From positions 298,711 through 362,710 of the forward strand of contig NMRB01000316.1 in assembly GCA_002633025.1 (NCBI GenBank): DNA of 64,000 bases, written 5' to 3'. Of this stretch, positions 13,160 to 27,100 are shown piece by piece. The position numbers were made by a program, and so were the translations under genes. Under the pieces are notes generated by a model. It was not told where the DNA came from and ran no database searches. It was given only the letters and a program-made list of their open reading frames with translations. The first letter of the stretch is position 1, and every line of letters starts with the position of its first letter. The stretch comes from Notospermus geniculatus (Eukaryota > Nemertea > Pilidiophora > Heteronemertea > Lineidae).

Positions 13160-13475
13160 CATTTCCATAAATGACAAGGTTCCTAAGTCATTTCAATGAA
13201 ATGACAAGGAAAAATGACATGGAAATGAAATTTCCATGAAATGATTTGCATGAAATGATAAGGTTCCTACCGGTAATTCATTTCTGTGAAATGATAAAGG
13301 TTCCTAATTCATTTCCATGAAATGAGAAGGTTCCTTATTCATTTCCATAAATGACAATAAGGTTCCTAATTCATTTCTATAAATGATAAAGCCCCTGATT
13401 TATTTCCTTACATGTTAAGGTTCCTGATTCATTGTCGTAAATGTTAGGCACCTAATTCATTCCCATAATGTCTTG
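13160..13475. repeat. ~38-42 bp minisatellite
   Basis: At least seven diverged units share 'aaggttcctaattcatttcc' plus 'ataaatga'. The first units are partly inverted (fused 'catttcatggaaatg' words). No coding potential. Confidence 0.75.
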
Positions 13476-15103
13476 ATTGTGGTGTAAGATCTTAGACACT
13501 TCGAGAAGAGTTTGTGGCAGCCATTTTTATTCAGGGCTACAGAATCAAAGGTTGTGCTACTGATAATACCTTTTACAATATTGATTATTATATTACAAGT
13601 CCACTAATGGATGCATTCACCCTTACCTCATGCCGGAACCTGTATATACATGTAGTGTACGGGCGGCATATCTAGTATCGACTAAATTGTGCATGAGACT
13701 TACTTTAAGATACAAATTTTTTTCAAGAAACATTTGTATTCAATTAAACTTTAACTCGCACAAAAGAAAGTATTAGAAAAAAACTGCCACATTAGAATCA
13801 CAAATGGAAAATCAAGTGTTAAAAAAGTTTCCAAAGTTTCCCAGCAGTCCTTACAAAGTTTGAATTCAAGTTTAGAATACTTGTTTTAACTACATGTTGT
13901 TTACCAAGTCGGGTTTGATTTCATCTCTGTGTCCATGTGCTTAACTGTCACACATATCGTACAAAAGTCATGAGTGGATGCCCAGGCTAGATTAGACGGA
14001 CCTCAGAGCTCTAAAGCAGGTATATATTCGGTGATCGGGGCATGTATGCTCCCCGTAAATTCTGACTTAACCAATCATAATTCTGATTTATAGTCATCTA
14101 ATTTGGATATTTCGAATGAAACTCGATCAAAAACTAAATTGGAAGAAACTACAATGTGTGCACCGACATCCACACACTTTGTAGCCAGTCAAAGCCCAAT
14201 CACAATCTGCTTTAGTCCTTTGAGGTTCATTCTGTGATGTTAGTGGTGTGCGCACAAAATATTTCACAATATTGACACTGTACATAGTACCAGTTCAAAG
14301 GGCTCTTTGTTTTTGACGATTTTAATTTTGATGCCCTAGAAGGGTTTTCTTTGGTCTAGATTTTCTCAATGAGAGGTCTGCCAGAGCAATTAACAGTATT
14401 GCTCCCAACTTTGCTGATGAAATTCGACGACAAGGGTTGCCGACTTGGTCATTTCGGTGTACAGAGAATGAACTTTATGGGCATTGCATTTCCTGTGGTT
14501 TGAGCGACTATTCTCAAAAGATTTCCTCAAAAAGTATGCATTACGTGGAAAATCATTCGAAGGAAATCTGTTGATTTTTGGCATATGAAAGTTCTATCAA
14601 ATGTAGTTCTCAAAAGCTTTCATCTGTTATCAAAGCAACATAAATTTTTTAGCTCTTGATGACGCTGCTACTGAATGAATTATGAAATACAACCAAGCAC
14701 TTGAAAATTGTACACCAGAGACTACAAAGCTGGCTTATTAAATCTTTAAAAATTCCTTAAATGAAATTCTCAGGCAAGTTGGCAAACTCTTTGTACACTT
14801 GTATAAATTATAATATGCATGATAGAATATTTTTGTTACTGTTACGTTGACACTAGAAAACACCTGTCAAAAATATAAGTTGTTTTCCAATGAAAAATTC
14901 AAGGGAGATAGTCCTGAAAAGTGAATGAGTACAGGTACTTCATAAAACCAGGGTGTGCTTCACAAATCACACCCATAAAGTTACGGTACATGCAACAATA
15001 TCCATGGAGGACAGACAGAATACCGCTTCAAAAAACTATGTGTGCTGCTTTCTTACTTCATGTGTTGAATCACTAAAATTTCATACAGGATTTTTGCAAC
15101 ATT

Positions 15104-16180
15104 TTTAGCTCACCGTGGTGAGCTTATACAATGGTTGTGCGTCCGTCGTCCGTCGTCGTCCGTCGTCGTCTGTCGTCGTCGTCGTTGTCCGTTAGCAGGG
15201 CACGTTTCGTAACCGCTGAAGCTATTGATCTGAAACTTGGTACATATATACCCCTAGGTCAGATGACCCACGACACCAAGTTTCGGTCCGATTCGACTCT
15301 CAGTTTGGCCACCAGGTGGCAGAAACCAAAAACACAAAAAGTGCAATAACTCCTGAACTAATGACTAGATCATCTCCAAATTTTTATCGTAGGTGTAGCT
15401 AATAAGGATACATAACATATATAACGGGTTTTTGATTTGACCTACTTTTCAAGGTCACAGAGGTCAAAGTTCGACAAAAGTGACGAACCTGCCACAGTTT
15501 GTCATTATTTCACTGGGCGACTTCATATCTTGCGTAGACATGCATTGGAGGGGTACCTTTAAAAGTACCAAGTTTCGGCCCGATTGGACATCCAGTATGG
15601 CCGCTAGGTGGCGTAACCTGAAAATCAAATAAGTGCTATTACTCGGGAACGGCTTGACGCAGAGTGCTCAAATTTGATATTTACCTCCCTCTAGATGACC
15701 TTTACATGCACGTCAAATTTCAGCCTGACTTGACTTCAAGCGTGGCCACCAGGTGGCGTAACCCAAAAATCATCAAAGTGCTGTAACTCAGTAACGCCTT
15801 AACCCAAAGCGCTCCAATGTGCTACGTGGCCCCGTGCAGATGACCTTTATGTGCATGTGAAGTTTCGGCCCGATTGGACATCCAATATGGCCGCCAGGTG
15901 GCGTAACCTGAAAATCATCAAAGTGCTGTAACTCCGGAACGACTTGGACCTAAAGCGCTCCAGTGTGCTATGTGGCCCTTGCAGATGACCTTCATGTGCA
16001 TGTGAAGTTCCGGCCCAATCGGACATCCAATATGGTCGCCAGGTGGCATAAACCCAAAAATCATCCAAGTCCTACACGGGAATGACTTGACCCAGATTGC
16101 TCATAACTGATATGTACCTCCCTCTGTCATTAGACTATTTTGTCCAACCCGGTGAGCACATGGTCCATGGACCATTTCAT
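15104..16180. mobile_element. Large interspersed repeat with internal ~120-bp units
   Basis: It begins 'tagctcaccgtggtgagc', runs through a (CGTCGTC)n tract at about 15137-15190, then three to four ~120-bp tandem units containing 'cggacatccaatatggccgc' and 'aggtggcgtaac', and ends near 'ggtgagcacatggtccatgg'. A right-hand copy is present at 60235-60445, so it is a dispersed family. I see no transposase; its mechanism is unknown. Confidence 0.7.
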
Positions 16181-18240
16181 TCAACATTTGCCGACTGTGC
16201 AGCTGTTTTTTTTTGCTTATTGCCTGTACAGTAGTTATTTATCAACGGGAGTAAAATTGTCAGATGCACAAAATAACACAAGAACCGGACTGGTTTGTTG
16301 ATTTCCATACATTTATGTATGCATTTTGCATACTGGGGATAATAGCAATTTGCACAGTATAAGATTTATGAAAAGCAGTTTCGTTTCATATTATTTTCCG
16401 CACTCGTTTTGTTACGCTTTGCAAAAAATATGAAAAAAAATGGATTATTTGCCAGGGAATTCTGACGCACAGTCGTGAACTTATACCATGTTTATGCTCC
16501 TTCCTTGTAGAATTATATTCAAGTGCCACAAGTCTAAAATGTGCTGATGAAACTCATTAAAGGTACCGGTACATGTACCTGACTGTTAAAGGTATATTAC
16601 ATGTACCAAAGTATAATATGACATTCTCTTAGATATTTCTCCAAATACAGTAGTCATTGGGAAATCATTTTCAGAGAAAAATACCAGTATAAGTCTGGAG
16701 GAGATTGCTTCAAACACCTTTGGAATTTTTTCATTCAAGTTTCTGCAAATTGGCCTATGAAATTCCACAATTTCTATTCTGGCAAATGAATGATGTGTGC
16801 ATGGACTTCTTACATATGAAATATTCCTGAGATTTTCTTCATCAATTTGTCATTTCGCCAATTCCCTGGCAAGAATCCCCCAAAGGAACCTTCTTGTACC
16901 TCAGTCATGATAATTCTATAATTAACAACTGTTATGTTTATAATTTGCTGTAAGTTTTGTACATAGCTATAGACGAGTATTGTAATGATGAATGTTAGAC
17001 TATTTGGATTTAAGAAGTTGTATGTACTCTCTGATGGTGATTTTGTAATAAAATGCTATGGAGTTGTCATAACATCAAGTATTTTGCATTTGTTTTATCA
17101 GCCTGCTTGACCGATGGGCCAAAAGGGCTCAATGCTGTGCTAGGCGATGGTCTGTCTTGGATGCATGTGTCTATGTACTTCTCCCCCCATCCTCACACCA
17201 TGGAAGTATTATACAGACTTCCATGGTTCTATCCAGGCATCAGTGACAACAGAAGTAAATGCTTGCTTGAAAACAAGACAAACTCTCCCATCACCACTGT
17301 CAGCCTTCTAGGCCTTTAAAGTGAGGCTGGTTGCACTTAGGGCCTAAATAAGCAGTGAAGCCTTTGAGTAAACGGTGCATCAGCCAGATGCATGCTCTTT
17401 TCCTTTCTGCTCTACTGCAGTACTATCCCGGACCAGAACCCGGTTTTACCGGTATGACTACTGCTACCTTTATGGTGACTTTACTTACCATTACCATGGA
17501 AGTATTCCATGCCATTGCCTACCTGATGATAATGCGAGAAGAGGCATTCACGAAAATCTCCCAAAATGATGGAAGGCATCCTTGGAAAATGACCACAAAT
17601 GAAAAAATACACGAGCCAAAAATTACCTGAGGACGATGTTGAAAGTGCAGAAAAAGTTGCATCGTCAAATTGCAACCTCCTCACTCAAAATGGCCAGAAA
17701 AATTTGACCAAAATTAGATGGCAGACATCTGGGCAAGTCCACGGACTCGGACGTGACATTCTTTCACTTCAGTGCTGTTTGTAATTAATGGCCAAAAACA
17801 GAGAGTTTTAGTAGAGGTACAGTATCGATACATTTTGGAATTTTTTTCCACCACTGATTTGTCTAATCTGCAGAAAAGGTTGTACTCACCATTTTCCTAG
17901 TCTTCATGAGGTTTGGATCCATCTTCCAGGCTTACTCTTTTAGGAAATGTTTGTCATCTTGAAACTGCCAACCGGGTGGGAACACCAAAACTTCTGTACC
18001 AGTAAAAATTCCTTTGTGCCAATTTGGAACACCTTGAATGACAAGTGTTTCATTCAGTACTCCATCGGACCACACCTCATCAGGGATGACCATGGACCTC
18101 AGGCGATCTGAATGGAACCCATGAAATCAAGTTGTCTTTCAAGTGACCACTTCACTTGAGAACAGACCCAAAGCTCAATTAAACTGGAATTGCTCTGTAG
18201 CTTCCACTACACTTTTTGATGATGTATACTAGTAACTGAA

Positions 18241-18894
18241 ATGGATTCATCAAATGGCCGAAAAATTCCGCGTTTGAGCCTTGGGGACCTCGAGAGGCCT
18301 TTTCTGACAGTTCAGATACAACCAGAGCCTAAGGTAAGCCTTTCTGTGCCTTCTCCCTCACTCTGTCACATGCTCAGGGCCCACCAATCTATCCATCAGC
18401 ACCCTGAAAGAGAAGATGCAAAACAGTCAGCCTTCTCCCTCACTTTGTCACTCACATGATCAGGCCCCATCAATCCATCCATCAGCACCCTGAAAGAGAA
18501 GATGCAAAACAGCCATCAAATGTCAGAGCATTTTTTTACAGCAAACCTTCTTGATTTCACTCTCCAGTGATTGTAAAACTTAAAGTTTCTAACGTGCGTC
18601 AATGCAGGGTCCAGCATGTCGAAGAGCGCGACAAAAAAAGCATGGGAATGCAGGCTCAGTTGTTGTTATCAAAATTAAAAATATCGGCAAAACACCAAAT
18701 GGTTGGGAATAACAAGTAGACCATCTCAAAATGCGGAAATTGTTCGACAAAATGAGCAACATTTGATTGAAAATACGAGAAGGATGAGGGAAGAAGAGAG
18801 TTTGGTGACCTTAGCTTATGTCCATCCTTCTTCGCCGCATCAAGGCCGAAAAGGAGGAGGCCAGGCGGGAGGCCAGGAGGCCCATGCTTAGAGT
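18241..18894 (+). pseudogene. Possible frame-broken coiled-coil coding fragment
   Basis: An ATG at 18241 opens 31 codons (MDSSNGRKIPRLSLGDLERP...) ending at a good donor, AAG|GTAAGC (after 18333). Downstream, three short charged, coil-like segments lie in three successive frames: one around MGMQAQLLLSKLKIS (18636-18700), one around NAEIVRQNEQHLIENTRRMR (18715-18800), and one around LLRRIKAEKEEARREARRPM ending in TGA near 18892. The amino-acid pattern looks protein-like, but no intron of plausible size joins the frames. It could be a decayed gene, or a real gene with assembly indels (there is an A7 run at about 18630). No family recognised. Confidence 0.3.
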
Positions 18895-21101
18895 GTGAAA
18901 AAGGGGCGGAAACAATTTCAAGCTGAATTCTTCCACAAAAAACCCAATGAAAATCGACACAAAAAAATAACTCCGGACATTTTTTGATGCAAATTTAACC
19001 TGAATAAGTGACAGATTTTTATTGATTAGATCTCTATTCGAAACTCTCTTCAATTCGAAACATTGTATTCTGGTAGCTACCGTAAAAAAGTGATGGCGTC
19101 ATCATGATCCCGACATTTGCACTCTCACTGATTGCGTAGGCCTACCACAAAAATTCAACAAATATTCCGAAGAGAGTTCCAAAACGTCGCATTTAGGCTG
19201 GGCTCGGTACACCCAGAAGATATTTATCTCACCTTAATACATAGGTTTGGATAGAGAATTCTTTGGGAAATCACTGAACATGACTGTGACAGTGCAAAAC
19301 GAGGCGGCACCAAATTTTCAACGCATGGACATTTCAACTCGTGAAAAAGTAGAATTTTCACAGCTTTTGGGGGCACAGTCATGCGCATGCTGATCACATA
19401 CCGTAGAAAGGGGCTGTATCATGACGGCACAGGCGAAAAGGGGGAGATTCATGACAAAAATCTACGACAAATGAGACAAAAGAAGCAAGTTCGCTCCTCA
19501 CCGTTTGATTTCTGATGCTGAACTGGTGAGAACCAGACGATGCTGTCAGAAGCCCGGCACGTGAGTGCGCGTTTTCGTATAACCCGCTCTTTCATCCTCG
19601 CTTCCAGAAATCCAGTCCACCCCATGCATGTATCGACTACAGACAAATCGGGTGTACTGGGCAAAGCAGGCGAGGTATGACACTTTTGATTGACGTGTGC
19701 CTCGTTTTGGTCCAGACTTGTCCGCGCCTCTGTATTAACCCTTTACGTCGTGATTCGCCGCAACACAAGCGAAAATATCTGACTCAATTTACTTGAAACG
19801 TAGACGGTTTTATTTAAGCCTTTGTCTTGACGTGAATATAAAATGGGCGGCTATCACGGGTTCTTCATTCCAAGACCAGACAAAACAATTATCACATCGG
19901 CATGGTTTGCATGCGAGGGCGGCAGGCCCATGATGGGGTGGGACAGTGCCACACCCAGCAACCGCCAGTACCGGTACCACTAGTTCCGTGGATTTACGAG
20001 AGATGGCGACACCATGAACACTGTTGTTGTAATATCTGCCAGTGTTTCCGTATGTCAGTGTTTCCCCTTTAGGACTATTGTTTGAGAAACACTGTCAGAT
20101 AGTTCAACGCATTTCTCTGTGTGTCCCCTATTGTGAAGTTGCATTTTATTCAGTCAGACAATAGGAGGGAACACTCACTGATGGGAAACACTCAAAAACA
20201 TTACACTAGGCTTAGGACAATGTCCTTTCCGTCACCGCCTGATCAGCAGGCAACCATTGTGATGTGACAAGAGTTGCAGTCTCCAGCATCGAATAACAAG
20301 TTTGGGAATACACCAGCGGTGCTAAACTGGGATTTATGCCATGCACGAAACAACAAGAGCCAGGGGAGAGGGGGAGCAGAGGGGGAGGGGAGAACCTATT
20401 CCCTGGTTCCCCTCCTCCCCTTGGGTTAATGAATTGCAGAGAAGATATTTTGTGTAAAACAAACATGGATTTTATTACAACAATCTCAACATCTGTCCTC
20501 GACTCAACAGAGAGAACAGTCAAACACAATAGCCTATTATTATGATCATTCATCTAGCCCAATCGATGGCCCTCTTGGGTGGGAGTTTAAAGGAGCTCGA
20601 CGTCCAAGTTGTAAACAAACTGGTTTGTTTACAAACAGTGGCCAGCAAACTAGTTTTATTCCTTCGTGAAGGTGGCAGCACCAGTAGCGCCCCGTGATCG
20701 TTAGACTGGTACCCGGTCCAATGCAACTCACTCACGATATTCACGTCAGTACAAATCACCGACAATAGGTGGCAGCACCGCAGGCGTCGCGTGGATAGAG
20801 AACCAGTGAGTGAACGTGTTTACAACTTGGACGTCCAGCTCCTTTAAGTTTCTGTTTTATAATGTCGAAATCAGCTGAACTCTGACCTGATCTGCATTTT
20901 ACACTCATCAATTTCCGATTGTTGACACATAGGCCTATTCTATGAATTCTAGCAGATTGAGGCTCTCGATTGAAAGTTTGAAGTCAGGCAGCATTGTCCA
21001 ATGACATCATCAGTTGTAAAATGCCAGGAGATGTATCCTACATCAAAACCAACAATATCCATTTCTAACAGATTCCTTCCCCTCTAAAATGCACTTCATA
21101 A
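18895..21101. other. Intergenic stretch between fragment and KAT14 3' end
   Basis: No supported gene. It contains the MITE at 20587-20847 and, at about 20040-20200, a loose inverted arrangement of 'gtgtttccc'/'gggaaacac' words that may be an old MITE. The KAT14 3' UTR must start just left of 21102. Confidence 0.5.
20587..20847. mobile_element. MITE with TTAAAGGAGCT termini
   Basis: The ends 'TTAAAGGAGCTcGACGTCC' and 'GGACGTCCAGCTCCTTTAA' are inverted repeats, extending inward to 'aagttgtaaaca'/'tgtttacaactt'. Flanking TTAA hints at a piggyBac-type target site. No ORF. Confidence 0.75.
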
Positions 21102-24100
21102 TTATCGTCTCAAACGCAAGAAAAACGCATGCCGGCACTCCTTCGACTCGTACGGGTAGTATTTATCGTAAAAATCTAAGATGAATTCTTCTGGTTTGAA
21201 GCCAAACTTCTGATAAAGCATCATGGCAGGGTTTGTAGCTGAGACATGGAGAGTCACATCCTTCCCCATACAAGTCTGAAAATGTAAAACAAAATTTGAA
21301 AACAAAGGGGGCTACATTCATTCCATATCAAAAGCTGCATTTTCTTTGTGAACTCACTAGTGTAACATCGTCGTGACAACATTTTTAATGAGACGTCAAA
21401 AGTCAGGCGCGGATCCAGAGGGGGCGCACCGGGCGCTCACCTCCCCTTTTAACCAACAAATCTGTAAAATTGAGTGTGAAATTCTGGAATTAGGCGCAAA
21501 TTTCAATGTTCCTAGCACAGGGCGCCCCCTCTTTTCCGAAATACTTGATCCGCCTCGGAAAGTGCAACGTCATTTCACAGCGTTGTGCGCAGACGACGGT
21601 CAGAGATGTTGAGCGGCTGTTCACAGTCTCATTGCAGTCAGGCCATGTCAACAGTCGTTGTCTGACATCACGCAACATCGCTTGACGATGATTGTAAAAA
21701 GATCTCTTGACTGAAGTATAAACCCCAGGCACGGAGCCAGAGGGGGCGGAGGGGACGTACGCCCCCCCCCCCTATTTTTGGCCGAGCAATGATTTTTTTA
21801 GCAAGGAAAATTCAATCACATAAATTAATTCGAGTATTTTGCTCTCAGATGCCAGGAAAATGCATCTAAAAGCACTTAAATTGTCAAAGACCCCCCGTTT
21901 GGGCATCCCGCTTTTGTCGTCCACCGCCTCTGTCGAGCTACGCCCCCCTTTCTGTCAACCCTGGATCCGTGCCTGAACCCGCTGTTGTCACCTACCTGTA
22001 TGAGATGATACACCATGAATTTGGCAATTCCAGCAAACCTCCATTCAGGATGTACGAACAGAAATGACACATACGCTTCATTGTATTTCACATCTGGCAC
22101 CATAAATGCAAACCCAATTACCACTTTTCTGAAAAAGAGGAAAATACACATGGAACTACCTATTGCAGACACCTTTGACACTGACAGATGCTGTTTAATG
22201 AGAGGTCTCCTGATTACAGAGTAGGTCAAAATGAATAAAAGTGACCAATTTGAGTCTGAACTTAGGTGTCCATAACAAGGAGGTGTCTTCCGGGAAGATG
22301 TGCCCAAAATAAAGGGAGGGTACACTTACCTGTATAGCACCACGCAACTGAAGTCTGGATATTGGAGACATTCTGACACTGGAAGAGAGAAATCCAAGAT
22401 TCTGAAGTAATCAACACATTGGAAGTAATCCATGGATAAAAGCGTTTGTGAAGACCAAATAATATTTTATCAGAATCAAAGAAAAGGGTACCTGAATGTG
22501 GACTTACATTCTATACCAGGCCAAAAGGACTCCCGACATAGAGTATTCAATGATGGTATGTGTTCTGGCCTCACGTAGCAGTAGTCTATTGGAGGCATGG
22601 TAGGAGGTTTCCAATATTTGTCATTTCTGTGTGGGAAACTGATGATTTCTTGCAGAAGTCTCATCTTCAGAGGCCTTGATTCGTAGTCTCTCCGTATGAA
22701 TGGTTTCAGCATTCTGAAATAATGTAGAAAACCAGCAATTTATTCACGCAACATGCCAGACGAACGAATCGACCGATGGAGGGGAATTTCGCCCTCATTT
22801 GAGAAAGAGACCAGAAAGCAAATTTACCTCGCTGTATAAGGACTGCATATACTTTGCAACTGGTCATCACTGAGGCCAACTAGTCTGTTATGAAAGGTGA
22901 CCTTCTGTTGTGAAGCTGTCCGTATGGTCGGTAGGGCACATTGAAACCGGTCCAGGATGCGGTAATCAGTGGTCGGCTGACTCGTAGGCACATTGTAGAT
23001 ATTCCAGCGGTTGATGGCATCCTGGAAAATCGAATTGAGAACTGAGTCCCAGATATTAGCTCTATGGACAGTATTGGCCAAATTGATTGCAGGGGACCAG
23101 AGTGCATGTAGAAAACCTACAATGCCAAAGAGTCACCCTCTCTGTCGCTTGAAGAATGACTCTGAATGGGACTGGAACCTCAGATGTGACCATGCTGGTG
23201 TTTCCATTGCACACTCTGACAGCCAATAGCTAGGCTTTCTGATCAGAATTCCGTCATAGACCTTACCTGCATCATGTTAGCCTTGGCTTTCTTCTCATCA
23301 ATGCCAATGATATGTTGGATATGGGCATCAAGGTCGAACAGTGGAAGACCCCTTTCCCTCTTTATCTGTAAGTAATAAACAAGCCATGAAAAAAGTGTCC
23401 GCTTACCCAAACAGCACTACATGTATGCTCTTTCAGCAACCAGGCACAGGCATACTGGATTGATTGAACTATCTCTTACTCCCCTACATCACATTTACTT
23501 GATTGGAATATCCAGCTGAGGGGATGCTCTGTCATGTGGTGGTTATGTAATTTCCTGAGATATCAGGGGTTCTCCCATGTACCCACCTGCCTGACCATCA
23601 ATTTCCTCTTCAATCGATTCAGCTCAGGTTTAGAGAACACAAAATCCCCGAGTGAGTTCAGCTTCTTCAACAACTGTTTTTCTTCATACAGACTTAATGG
23701 TACGCACCTGAAAAAAGGTATCAGATTTTTCTAAAACTTAACTTTTTGTGCAGAATGCGAGTTGCCAAATTTTTTACTCTGACAGAACGTCATGCTTAAC
23801 AAAATGTTACTGTAACCATATTTTTCAGTGGGGAAAGATTACTCACTCTGTTTCAACTTTCCCCACTTGCTTTTCATTCTCCACCTCGTCATGTTTTCTC
23901 TTGCGACTCCCTGATGTGCCATCCGTGGTATTGTTTTCTCCCTCCACGTCTGATGACTCGCCAATGGACGAAGGACGCTCTATGCTCATGAGGCCACCGA
24001 TATCCGAGGGAAAGTTGCTATCGTCATTGCCGGCTGCTGAATGGATGTCCGAAATGTTGGTAGTTGAGGTGTCTTCTTGGTCATAGGAGTGAGTGGGATC

Positions 24101-27100
24101 TGAAGTGGGATGTTGAGCTACTGTTTACAGTCTCAATGTAGTCGACCACCATCGGGCCACGCCAACCTTGTCTGACATCACAAGACTTTGCTCAAGAACA
24201 GTTTTAGAAAGTGAAGCATTGTGAGATATTGGGTCATATGAATAAAGACTAGTAAATGCTTTTACTTGAATTTTGCAATACAAATGCACTAGGCAATGCT
24301 GCACAAATCTGAAGTAAAAGCATTTGCTAGTCTTTATTCATATGACCCATTGAACCGAAAGTATGAAGCACCATTCAAAAGCTGCGATTCCTGGACACAA
24401 AAAAGAAATCACTGCAATGAAGTGATTTCTACGACAACCCTTGATGAAGTGTGATCCTAGGTGCTTTACATTTGTACCTTGATGTCAATTCCTTGGACAC
24501 TTACCATCAAGTCCAGCCAAGATTTCATCAATATCGGGGTTACTAGACATATTGATCGGAGATGCCAATGGTGTGAGCGAACAAGGGTCGACTTCAATGT
24601 CACTTTCACTCTCCATATCCTTGTCACCCGCCAACAATAACATAGGAACTCGCTCTGAAGAGAAAAAATGTAGCACAGTTGGACAACTTTTCAGTAAAGA
24701 ATCTTACTGAAAAGAGGAAATTTCTAGCAAAGATGGGGAAATTCTTTCAAAGATGGGGAAATTTCAGTCAATCATTCACGATCCTGAAAATGCATTTGGC
24801 TCGGATCAGATGTGGGATACAGAGAGTGATTTTGAAAACTCATGACGACAGTGGAATCTCCCTCAGCGGACCTCTGCTAGGAAGACACCAAGGGGTACAA
24901 TCCCAGTTGTTCATATTTCTATTCATTGTGACTTCCGTAATCAGTATACCTTTCAATTACGGTACACACACAACCAGTCAGTCACAATGCCGATGGTGTC
25001 CTTCATAGGGAATTTCCACTGTATGTCTATCTGCTGTTCTTAAATACAACTGAGATAAACTGATCCAGCCCAGCCCCTCCCCTGAAATACCTGATGGGAT
25101 AAGGTCCTGCTCAGAAAACATCACCTCCTTTTTCACACGATCTGTAAAAAGATCCAAACTTTCTCCCTCAGGTTGCAAATGGGGTGGTTCCTCCATCTCA
25201 GGGCTGCTCAGAACGGGTGACAGGGGTTCAGTCTTGATGGGAACGTGCTGTGGGAAGACTAATGGTAGCAGTTGTGGAGTGGTGGGTGGAGACGTCGCTG
25301 CCGCTTCTGCTGCCTTCTTCTTTCTTATATCTTTGGCTTCCTGGGGGGGATGTAACAGTGGAAAATCAACAATACCATCAGTTTTTTTTCAAAATCGTCA
25401 TTGATGCTGTAGAAAATATTGGGCAAATCAATGCACAGCAGGAGGAAACTGGAGTGCCCGCTGAAAACTTGCGCTGTTAGAGAGAGTTGCCCTCACTGTC
25501 ACATGAAGAATGGGGAGAACCACGGATTGAACCAGGAATCTCAGAGGTGGCAGGTCAGGGACGGATCCAGGATTTCGGGAAATAGGGCGCGCACTGTGCT
25601 AGAAACATTGATATCTGCAGTGAATTTCAATGATTTGCTCCCAATTTCAGAATTTCACGGTCGATTTTAAAGATTTTTTGGACGAAAGGGGCGGCGTGCG
25701 GCGGATGCGCCCCTCTTGGATCCGTGCCTGCAGGTACTGATATTGCCATCACGCCACCACTCTGACAGCCCAGCAATGTCAAAACTCATACATGTGCTTT
25801 ACCTGAGTAATTGAGCGATTGGCTTTCAATTCGATAGCAGCCTGTATCGATGTTTTGTTTCTACGAAGTCGTAACCCTTCAACTTTTGGCGAGGGTGACT
25901 CTACAGCTTTCATCATCTTCACAGATCGTGTANATAATAAGAGAGATAGGGCTATTTTGGGTAATCAGCAGCCATTTTGGACGCCATCTTGGATTTAGTT
26001 AATTCCAATGACTTTACTGTACTTCTGTTGTTTTCAATCTGTTCCTTGACCGCTAAAACCAGGGGGTAGACACCAAAATTACCCTTTTAGGTTGGAAAAT
26101 AAGAGAGTTATGGCTGTTTTAACGCATCGGCGGCCATCTTGGACGCCATCTTGAATTTACCCCATTTCCGATGGCCTGACTTTGGTAGACTTTTAGTATG
26201 TTATTCTCCACATCAAATACTACCAGAAACAGTTGAAAAACCTTTTCTAGGAATTTTTTTGGGGTGAGGTGGTAATTTTTCATAAATCAACTAGCCTACA
26301 TTCCCAATCGGTCAAATTTCTATCCATTGTGACTTCTGTAATCAGTATACCTTTCAATTACGGACACAGCCAGTCAGTCACAAGGGTGTCCTTGATAGGG
26401 AATTTCCACTGCATGTCTATCTGCTGCACCGTTCTTAAACACAACTGAGATAAACTGATGAGGGATCCAGCCCAGCCCCTCCCCTGAAATACCTGATGGG
26501 ATAAGGTCCTGCTCAGAAAACATCACCTCCTTCTTCACACGATCTGTAAAAAGATCCAAACTTTCTCCCTCGGGTTGCAAATGGGGTGGTTCCTCCATCT
26601 CAGGGCTACTCAGAACGGGTGACAGGGGTTCAGTCTTGATGGGAACGTGCTGTGGAAAGACTAATGGTAGCAGTTGTGGAGTGGTGGGTGGAGACGTCGC
26701 TGCCGCTTCTGCTGCCTTCTTCTTTCTGATATCTTTAGCTTCCTGAATGTGACAATGGAAAATCAACGACACCGTCAGTTTTTTTTTCAAAATCGTCATT
26801 GATGCTGTAGAAAATATTGGGCAAATCAATGCACAGCAGGAGGAAACTGGAGTGCCCGCTGAAAACTTGCGCTGTTAGAGAGAGTTGCCCTCACTGTCAC
26901 ATGAAGAATGGGGAGAACCACGGATTGAACCAGGAATCTCAGAGGTGGCAGGTCAGGGACGGATCCAGGATTTCGGGAAATAGGGCGCGCACTGTGCTAG
27001 AAACATTGATATCTGCAGTGAATTTCAATGATTTGCTCCCAATTTCAGAATTTCACGGTCGATTTTAAAGATTTTTTGGACGAAAGGGGCGGCGTGCGGC

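Larger units (their letters stand above)
6741..18240. other. Gene-poor intergenic stretch
   Basis: I find no exon with a recognisable protein motif on either strand here. Open frames are short and without family resemblance. The stretch contains the hairpins, minisatellites, MITE and large repeat listed separately, and a (TTA)n run near 7823-7845. Confidence 0.6.
24915..25932. repeat. First copy of a ~1-kb duplicated KAT14 block (probable assembly redundancy)
   Basis: This block repeats as 26314-27330. The left parts differ by scattered substitutions and small indels, while the right parts (from ~25390) look identical. It ends exactly at a single N (25933), inside a KAT14 exon whose intact version is at 27201-27489. 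It carries a full copy of the 250-nt exon (25091-25340). Because 250 is not a multiple of three, a transcript cannot use both copies. Most likely an unmerged allele rather than a true duplication. Confidence 0.8.

Noticed and set aside
15131-15349. Small ORF from the CGTCGTC tract
   Set aside because: Low-complexity part of a dispersed repeat; no homology or splice signals.
26817-27068. 83-codon ORF that also occurs at 25419-25670
   Set aside because: It is made of SINE-like and MITE sequence within the duplicated block; no protein motif.
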